A stretch of 64,000 nucleotides of DNA from Lotus japonicus (lineage: Eukaryota; Streptophyta; Magnoliopsida; Fabales; Fabaceae): contig NC_080042.1 in the NCBI RefSeq assembly GCF_012489685.1, positions 63,349,633 to 63,413,632 on the forward strand. The letters are read 5' to 3'. Position 1 is the first letter of the stretch. The number at the start of each line of letters is the position of its first letter. Made by a program: the position numbers and the translations under genes. This document shows positions 53,745 to 61,886 of this stretch, piece by piece. Below the pieces are notes generated by a model. The model saw only the letters and a list, made by a program, of their open reading frames with translations. It was not told where the DNA came from and did not search any database.

Positions 53745-54518
53745 TGTTTACACGGATTTTTGGTAAACAAATATCCTTTTAGTTCGACCAAAGGAAGTTT
53801 AGATTCGAGGTCCTTTTGAGAAAACGCTTTGCCAAAGTATTTTGTGTGAACGAATGTATTCTCGACAACAATAGACAACTCAAACGAAACTGGACTTTAT
53901 TGAATATGAGTCGATTACAAAACAGTCAAGCAAACTAAAATAACATGAAAGCAAATTTCGACAAAACAAGCTACACACAAGAACTGGAAATCAACAAACT
54001 GAAATGCAGGGAAATTAAAGCGTTGGTTCTGCAACATACTCCTCCATCATCACGTTTTGCTCCTTGAGTCTCATTGATGCGGACATTAGAGCTTTCTGGT
54101 GAATTTTTCAGAGTTTGAGTTGGGAACCTTCTTTCTGAATTGGATTCTCCTATTTATAGAGTTTCGTGCTCTGCGTGTCCTTGACGGTTTTTTTTTCAGT
54201 GGATAGGTTAGTGGGTCTGGTTTCTCCCACGATCTGATGCTTGCTCCGGAAGTTCTGCGCATGGTGGTGGAGATCGTGTGCTTCAACTGCTCCAACCGTT
54301 TCCTGGCCATGTTTTCGACCATCGTGGGGGGAATTTGACTTGGTCAATGTGGCACGTGTTACATGTGCCTGTGTTTAGCAGTAATTGTTGTTGTCGAGTT
54401 TTGCCGCCCCATTAACTTGGTGCAACTTCCTCTTCCTTTCTTTAGTCAGAATTCGACTTCCTCGAGAGTTTTGGGCTGAATGCGTTTTTCTTTCTTGGGC
54501 CAAAATATTGGGCCAACA
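53745..54518 (-). repeat. 3' LTR of a minus-oriented LTR retrotransposon (Ty3 type inferred)
   Basis: On the minus strand it starts TGTTGGCCCAATATTTTGGC at 54518 and ends GTGTAAACA at 53745 (TG...CA). Immediately upstream in the element is the purine-type tract TTTTTGGGGGGCATC, the expected polypurine primer. Inside are a TATA box (54160-54151, TCTATAAATA) and an AATAAA signal at 53901-53896, about 250 bp apart, as expected for U3 and R. 774 bp. The partner LTR is outside the window. Confidence 0.8.
54151..54160 (-). promoter_or_regulatory. TATA box in the LTR
   Basis: TCTATAAATA on the minus strand, about 360 bp into the LTR, with AATAAA about 250 bp downstream. Confidence 0.65.
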
Positions 54519-54853
54519 GATGCCCCCCAAAAATGTTGATTCTCGACTACCAGTCCTTGGAGAGATCAAGCATTTTTCGCCCGTGCATTTCGACGGAGCT
54601 TGACGGCTGTTCGCGATTTTTCCTTTTCTGATTTCAAGTCCCATCAGAGATCCAATCGTTTGACTTTTGCTCCAATCAGAGGCTTTGACGTCTGACCTCG
54701 TCTGCCGTGTGCCGTCTCTACTTTAGAGTAATCATGGCCTTTTCCTAGCCCTTTTCATTAGGGTTTGCGGTTATATAATAAAATAACCGTTGGATTTCAA
54801 AAATTTTATGCATCACCCTGTAATGCAGCTTCACGTCCGACTATTCGCTTGCC

Positions 54854-54861
54854 TATAAATA
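54854..54861 (+). promoter_or_regulatory. TATA box of the antisense PMD gene
   Basis: TATAAATA, 158 bp before the ATG at 55019, with a C/T-rich stretch between. It is the only obvious TATA motif in the interval and points opposite to the LTR promoter. Confidence 0.6.
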
Positions 54862-55018
54862 CGCCATTGTTGGCCTTCTTCAAGCTTTACCGTTCTTTCA
54901 ATCACTCACGCTTTCAAATCTTCAAGCTTTCGAACACTCAAACTTTGGCCTGATTTTGCTTGTGACCGCCTTCCATCGTTTGGTTTCTGTTTTCCCGGTG
55001 TATTCTCTGAACATTTCC

Positions 55019-58000
55019 ATGGCTTCTGGTTCTGGTTCTGACAATGTCATCCCTTTGGCTGCTGCTTGTGAGATGAATGAAGCCAAGCGCACTCCCATTC
55101 CAGATCCGCCGTATGACGTGGAGAAACGGGCTATCTGGAAATCCCAGGTATTTATTCCTATTTCTGTGAATGGCAATTTACGTGCCATTTTGGGCCCTTT
55201 GAAGAAGGCGAAGAAGGGCAGGCCTAACAGTCTCCCTGAGGACTACGAGCATTTTCACCCCAGCATTCGTGGGGATGAGCTCATTCTTGCATTCCAACCT
55301 TCTTACCGCTTCCCTTTTCTGAAAGATCCCAAAAGGGCTTTCAGGTCTGCGCCTCCTAACCCATCTGCTGGTGAAGGAGCCTATCTGAGATGGCTCAACA
55401 GGGTGGAGGCCAGTAAGTCTGGGCATTGGAAAGTGACTGGAATTTTCGACCTCATTCAGTTGTCGAGGTCGCCGATTACTTACAACCCTGCCATGCTTCT
55501 GAGTTCTCTTTTCTTTTGGGAGCGGTCCACCAATAGCTTTCATGTCCCCTTTGGGATGCTTTCTCCTACTCTTCTCGATGTTGCTGCCATCACTGGCCTT
55601 TGGGTGGTGGGTGACGATTATCATTCTTCTGCTGCTCCCACTGATCCTATCGCCATTCCGACAGATAACATTGCTTTCAGTAAGTTTATTAAAGATCATT
55701 ATGTCGAGAATGGTGAAGTCTCCGATGCTGAGCATGTCGCGTTTCTACTGTATTGGCTTTCTGCCTATGTGTTCTGCACCAAATCTTTGAGGATTCCGGC
55801 TAAACTCCTTCCTTTAGCCAATCTGTTGCACGAGGGTCGAATTATCGCCATGGCTAGGCTCGTGCTCGGTAATCTCTACCAAATGATCAATGAAGCAATC
55901 GCCGATATTCGAGATCCTAAGGTGGCGTCTTTGAATGCAGCTGGTCCTTTCTGGCTTCTTCAGCTTTGGATGAATGCGGTTTTCGAACCATCTCTTCCAG
56001 CCAAGAACTCTCCTCCTGTGGTGTCTAACACAAGGATCGACGCTTTCAGGCTTGAAGCTCTCACCCCTCCTTATGATGCCTCCACGTTCGAGTTTGACTT
56101 TAAGAAGTATTTCACAATGTTTTTCGAGCTGAAACGTTTCCGCTCGAGCTTTGCACCGTATCACAAACCCTCTTACGGCCCTCGGTGGCTAAGGAATTCA
56201 TATCCTAATCTTCCCGGTTCGGAGAACCTTTCTCAACACCAAGTCGAGCTTTGGCAGACTATATTGTCTTCCAGGGTGTTAACCATCAACTTCGCCAGTA
56301 ATGATTTTACTCTTTGCGGTTACAATCCTCAGCTTGTGTCTCGACAGTTTGGGCTGAGTCAAGATTTGCCCAATACCTTGTTCGACAAATCCCTCATCCT
56401 CTATCCTGGTACCATCACCAAACGAAGTGTTTTCGACACTACCATTGGTTACTATAACAATGAGGAGCTACTTGGTCTTAGTCCTTTCAGTTTCACTCCA
56501 TCCTTTTACGTCACCCAGGCGTTTAAGGCGTGGTGGTCTGCTTATTGGCATGATATTTCGACGCCAATTGAGGATTGCTTCCAGCGCATAACAAACGTTT
56601 TTCTTTTGCAGAAGCAGGCCCCAAAGAAAACCAAAGGTATGCATACATCTGAGATCAACGCTTTTCAACAATTCTTCGGTGTAGTGTACTTTCCGGGTCC
56701 TCGACTTCAGGAAACGGTTGCCAAAGCAGCTCAAGTTCTCAGGCGAATGTGGGAAGCTAAAGCCAAGAAAACCCGATTGAGCCTTCCTTCTGATGAGGAC
56801 GGTCTTTCTTTTATTATTCGAAAAACTGGCTTTAGGTTCCCACCACTGCCTACTTGTAAGTATGCTTTGGCTTTTCCGGTAGTGCTTCCTAAGTGGGTTG
56901 ATCATGTAAGTATCAAAAACTTTTACCACAGTGCACTGCCCCCTTGGAAGCGGGTGACCTGGACCAAGCGTTACCTATGGAATTATCCTCTCCATGTGCC
57001 GGTTGAAATCTTCAACCACATATCGATAAAATCGCTTATTGGTCAAGGTAATCATTTCGACCTGGCATCTTTGCGATATTTATGGCTTAATCCTCCTTTG
57101 TTTTCTTTTTGTAGCTGAACCAATTCCTCGACCGACCCCTCAGGCTTCTCCTCGGGTGGCCTCTGCGATTGTCGAGGTGGAGGATGATGATGATGATGAT
57201 GTTGCCTTGGCTGATAAGCTCAAGATTCCTAAGGTAATACTGAACCTTGTGAAACTCTGACTTTTACTCGACGTGTATATCTTTGTGATCATTTGCTTTT
57301 GTTTCAGAGTCGAAAACGGGGAGCCACCCCAACTACTTCTGCGAGCCAAAAGAGGGCTAAAGGCGCTGGTGAATCTTCTGTGGGAAACCCCTCCCCGGCT
57401 AAATCAGCTAGTCAACGTGAGGAAGTGCAGCAAGGTGTTGAACAAGGTGTTGATGAGCAGGCTTCTAATCCTCTGCTTCAAGGTACTACACCAATTCCTG
57501 TCGAGATGGCTCAAGCCAAGAAGACCTCCGGGAAAAGGTCTAGTCGCAAATCTGGCAGCTCCTCTTCCCACCATTCTAAGAGTTCAACCAGTTCCAGTCC
57601 CCTCAGAGCATCTGGCCCTAAGGTGAATCATTAGCTCACATCTTGTTTCAATTTGCTTCCTTTTCCTCTTTCTCAATCATTTTTACTTTGATTCTTCAGA
57701 GGGTTGGCATGTCTAAAATGGTTGTACCTCTGGCCACGTGGTTTTCTTCTAAACCTCCACCAATTGCCCTATCTAGTTCTTCGAGCGGTTTAGAGTCCTC
57801 TAGCTCGAGTTTAGACTCTACTGAGTCAGACCCTGTGTGGGACAAACTGACATTCTATTTTAACTCGAAACCAATTGCTTGGCAACATCCTGGTTGTGAA
57901 CCCTATTATACCAAAGAATGTCGAGATAACCTTTCTAATTTTCCTCCACAGGATATGCAGAACCTGCCTTCCCCTGCTCGTGAAGAAAGCATGCCACATG

Positions 58001-58980
58001 ATGAAGTGCAGGGTGGTGAGGATCCAATCATTCAGCCTGACCAAGTGATTGGCGTAATGCCCCCACCCAAGGCTGATGTTCTGGCCTCTATTCATTCCGA
58101 ACCTTCTCCTCGACAGCTTCAAACTTCCCCTCAACAGCCTCGACTTTCTCCTCAGCGATTTCAACAAGATGCTAGAGCCGCTTTGATCTCACCTCATGCT
58201 AAGGGAGGTTCAGCTTCTTCTAAGACGGCTGCTTCTTCTCATACTTCTAGTGAAAGGCTCAGTGCTCTTTTGGTCGAGGATCCTCTTTCTATCTTCCAGA
58301 GCTTCTTTGATGGTACTTTGGATCTCGAGTCTCCGCCGCGCCAAGCTGAAATTGCTGAGACTGCTCAGTCTGGTGGAGTGCCCGATGATAGCCGGATTGA
58401 AGCAGCTCTTGTTAAGTTAAAAGGGCTGGTTTTCGATACTGGCTTCATTGGCAGTGTCCGAGTCACTCCTAAATTAGGCCAAGAAGTGAAAGAACTGCTT
58501 GCCTTCCTCTTAAGCCAACAACTTGATCAAATTCAGGCAGATGCTCTCGTCGAATTGCAAACTCTCGTGGTCGATGTTGTGGCCACGCTTGACAAAGCCA
58601 TTGCAGTGGAGCAATCTATTGAAACTAAAAAGGCACAAGTGGTTTCCAATACCAATGGCCTATTGCCCGCAAAAGAAGAGGCTCTCAAGCTGACTGCTAA
58701 GAGGACTCTCATTGCAGCTGAGTTGTCGAGTGTTGATGCTCGACTGGATGAGCTTCACAGGGAGGTAGCCAGACTCGAGAAGCAAAAGGCTATGCTGATT
58801 GATGAAGGCCCAGCTGTGAATTCTCGACTGAATGCGCTGGCTGCTGAGTGCACGGGCGTGATGCTCTCGACATCTCAACTTTCTAAAGAAGTAGCAGCAG
58901 AACAGCGTATGAAGCAAAGCTTGGATTGTAGGATTGCTGCTGCTGGGGTTCAGCTTGAAGCCTTCAAGTCGAGAATTTAG
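55019..58980 (+). CDS. Plant mobile domain (PMD) protein, antisense gene of an LTR retrotransposon
   Basis: Exons: 55019-57047, 57115-57233, 57308-57622, 57700-58980. All are GT-AG with correct phases; 1,247 residues and no interruption. The N-terminal part (exon 1, 676 residues) is a PMD/aminotransferase-like mobile domain: SPITYNPAMLLSSLFFWERS, FHVPFGMLSPTLLDVAAITG, FWLLQLWMNAVFEP and WWSAYWHDIS fit that family. Exon 2 has an acidic DDDDDD run, exon 3 is basic/serine-rich (KKTSGKRSSRKSGSSSSHH), and exon 4 ends in a long predicted coiled coil (about residues 1060-1245). PMD proteins occur both as host genes (MAIN/MAIL1) and in transposable elements. Its location inside an LTR element, opposite to the element's strand, argues for the latter. 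The start chosen has a good context and lies downstream of a TATA box; the frame extends 21 codons upstream of it. Function unknown. Confidence 0.88.
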
Positions 58981-59177
58981 GCTTCATAATTGTTGCTTTA
59001 TTGTAATGGCCATGGATCTATTATGGCCTTTGTTGCCAACTTTATCATTCCTGTCCTGTAACTCTATTCGATTTCTAATTAATGAATGACTTTGTATTGG
59101 CAATGCTCGACATGCTTTATTTCTCGATTTGCATTTTATCGTTGAATCAGCTTTCGCTACATTACTCCTTAAAGGTA
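58981..59177 (+). other. 3' flank of the PMD gene up to the SIRE-type insertion
   Basis: T-rich presumed 3' UTR. The retrotransposon interior is interrupted at 59178. Confidence 0.5.
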
Positions 59178-60379
59178 TGAAAAACGGTAGAAAGGGGGGT
59201 TTGAATAACGTTTTCAGTACAAAACTTCCACCTTAAAGATTTTGACAAATCTTTCGAGAACTTAAGTGCTAAAGATAAGAGATAGGAAAGCACACAAGGA
59301 TTTTATCCTGGTTCACTTGATAAATCACTCAAGCTACTCCAGTCCACCCGTTAAGGTGATTTCTTCCTTCTTAGAATGAAGGCAATCCACTAATCAGGTA
59401 AGAGTTACAACTGCACTTGAAACCTACAAGTGACTAACAATTACACTGACTTAGCTCACACTAAGATTCACTCTCTTAGTCTTCTCTAGGATCCGATCAA
59501 CCTTGATCTCCTAAAGGAACTAAACAAACTGTTTATCAAAGAAATGTTTACAAGAGATTTGCTTCTAAAAAGCTAATAGTAAACACAATGAATTTCTGAT
59601 GAAAGAAAACTTAGAAGATTTTGAATATGTCTTGCGCGTATGTGAATGCTTCTTCTCGCCGTTTCTTTCAGTCTTCAGCCTCTTTATATACTCCAAGGAT
59701 TAGGGTTGAGCGTTGCATGGGAAATGCTACCGTTGGAGGGCAGTTCTGGAAAATCCAGCTTCTGCTGTGTCTGAGACTGTTAGGTAGGTCGTCAGGAAGG
59801 TACAGTTGCTTTTGTACTTGGATAGCGACGCGACCTTTAAACCTAGGAGACTTCTGATCAGGGGAATGCTTCATATTGGAACTTGTGAAGCCGGTTGATC
59901 AGAGTCAGAGGGAAAGCACAGATCCTCTGACCATTGTATCTTCTGATTCTGAACTCAGAGGGAAGAACATGGCCTTCAGAGTTTCTTACTTCTGGACTTC
60001 AGAGTTTCCACTATTCAGCTTCTGGATCTTCAGAGTCTTCTACACCATCAGAACATCTGAACCTTCAGTGTTTCTTGGTTATCAGAACTTCTGGATCTTC
60101 AGAGCTTCTAGTGACTGAGTCCACATCAGAGTTTGTATAACTTCAGAACTTCTGAAGCTTTTCCACTGTTCATACTGAACATGGTGAATGCGAAAGCGTT
60201 GCTTGGTTCACTCTTTAAGCACAGTGCTTCTGATTTGTGTGAGATTTAGTTGAGGTCAGAGCCTGTAAATAGCACACTCAGAAAAACACGTTAGAGTACC
60301 ACAATTGTTCATATCAAAAGGTTAACATGTAATCATCAAAACATAGAGTTGTACTACTAGATCAAAACTTGATCTTACA
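59178..60379 (-). repeat. 3' LTR of the SIRE-type element (1,202 bp)
   Basis: On the minus strand it starts TGTAAGATCAAGTTTTGATC at 60379 and ends CCCCCCTTTCTACCGTTTTTCA-type sequence at 59178 (TG...CA). A TATA box (TATATAAAGA) lies at 59690-59681. The U3 part 59870-60260 is dense in 'ttcagag' / 'cttctga' words. Confidence 0.85.
59681..59690 (-). promoter_or_regulatory. TATA box in the SIRE-type LTR
   Basis: TATATAAAGA on the minus strand, downstream of the repeat-rich U3 section. Confidence 0.6.
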
Positions 60380-60935
60380 ATCTCCCCCTTTTTGATGATG
60401 ACAAAACTAAGATTTTTGATGAACAATTCTTAAACATTAAACTGAATTCACTCAGAGTTTAGAGATATAGAATAAGACTTTTCCTGATGTGAATAGTTTA
60501 TTTTGCTCATTCTGAATTCAAGTCACTGCTTGATTCTAAGCTTAGCTCCCCCTGAATCTAATACTTGATGAAAACATTAGTAAAGTCTAGATTCTGAGCT
60601 AAATGATATAAGAGTTCAGAGTGAAAAACTTATGACATAGATGAAAATCGAGTAATCAGAGCGCATAAGTAATCAGAGTCACGGACAAGGTATCAGAGTC
60701 TTGGGTATCAGAGTCAACTTAGAATCACTTCAGAAGAAGTGAAATGATTCCTTGTATTTGCCCAGTGACACATCTATGGTCATGAAGGTGGAACTCTTAA
60801 ATTCTCCAAAAGAAAAATAAATCACACTAACACATCTTACACATCAAAAACTGGGTTTACTCCCCCTTTTTGTCATAAGCAAAAAGCTTGGGGTGTGAAA
60901 AACTTAGCTTGAAGTACAAGGTACTCCCCCTTAGA
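60380..60935 (-). other. Multiple polypurine tracts upstream of the 3' LTR
   Basis: On the minus strand GGGGGAG-type tracts occur at about 60381-60392 (directly at the LTR), 60546-60553, 60859-60872 (preceded by 'gacaaaaaggg' like the first) and 60923-60932. Extra PPT copies upstream of the primary one are a feature I associate with SIRE-type elements. Confidence 0.7.
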
Positions 60936-61119
60936 GAAGGTCTAAGTTTAAAGAAGATGAAAACGATGCAAGAATCAGAGTTAGGTGAAATAAATAGAAG
61001 AGTTAATGCAAGAGAAGAACGTTTACAACCGGTCAAGTGAGTAAAGAGAAGGGTCAGTTACCAAGAACTTAACCTCGAGAAACCGTAGGAGCATTAACTG
61101 TCAGAGAGAAAGTGAAGCC

Positions 61120-61128
61120 TATATAAAG
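61120..61128 (+). promoter_or_regulatory. TATA box of the antisense ORF in the SIRE-type element
   Basis: TATATAAAG, 60 bp before the ATG at 61180; points opposite to the element's own transcription. Confidence 0.6.
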
Positions 61129-61179
61129 CGTTGGAGAGAAAGGTAAGCTTCACACCTCGAACAATTTTTAGTAAAAAAT

Positions 61180-61572
61180 ATGGCATCATACATCGTAGCA
61201 CTAGAAGAGCTGAGGAAGAAGGCCTTTGAGGAGGACTTGTTCCTGAACATCAGGCATCCATAGGGTACAACGACCATCGCGGAGCTGACATGGACACTGC
61301 TGGAAGAGGACCTGCGTCCAGAGGTGAAGAGAGACCTGAGGGAATTTCTTGCCTTCGTGGAGGAGGTGCAAGAACTCAGCCGGCTTGAACTCAAGCTGCT
61401 GGAAGAAAAAGAGAGGTTGGAAGAGAAGCTCAATACCGCAGAAGAGATTCTGGAGAGGGATGAGCTAAAGAACAGGCTCAACAACATCCAGCAAGCACTG
61501 GAGCGTCTGGAGAAGGATAGGTCAGAGCAGCGCCAGGAGTGCAGAAGAATGAAGAGAGATCCTCCATTCTAG
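61180..61572 (+). pseudogene. Antisense coiled-coil ORF of the SIRE-type element, one nonsense codon
   Basis: The frame starts at ATG 61180 (MASYIVALEELRKKAFEEDL), meets TAG at 61261-61263 after 27 codons, and then continues open to the stop at 61570-61572. It would be 130 residues if the TAG were sense. The rest is rich in E/K/L/R with heptad spacing (LLEEKERLEEKLNTAEEILE), a coiled coil. TATA box at 61120 and AATAAA at 61617-61622 frame it as a transcription unit. The function of this ORF class is unknown to me. It lies between the envelope-like ORF and the 3' LTR on the opposite strand. Confidence 0.7.
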
Positions 61573-61886
61573 ACTTTTAGGGAAAGAATGTATGATGTAA
61601 ACATAGAGATATGATGAATAAAAAGATTTTTGCAAACATATGTGACACAAATATATATATATATGCATAGTTAATCACAAACGAACAAAGTAGAATAAGT
61701 AAATAAAAAGAAACAGAGTTTAACAAAAATAAAACAACGTTAAAGAAAAAGAAAAACGAAGAGATCCTAAAACTAAGGTTTATCCGTTCGACGCAGAAGT
61801 TCCATCATCATGTGCTTCATCTCAATCAGCATGGATTCATGAATGTCAAGACGCTGTTCCATGATGTCGAGTCTGGATGAGCTTGA

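Larger units (their letters stand above)
53745..59177 (-). mobile_element. LTR retrotransposon, probably Ty3 Tat/Ogre-like, with antisense PMD gene (visible part)
   Basis: 3' LTR 53745-54518, polypurine tract about 54519-54533, then an interior whose only gene is on the opposite strand (55019-58980). Extra antisense ORFs between pol and the 3' LTR are documented for Tat-lineage Ty3 elements, including ones with mobile-domain similarity, hence the assignment. No gag or pol is visible because a SIRE-type element interrupts at 59178 and runs to the window edge. Confidence 0.65.
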
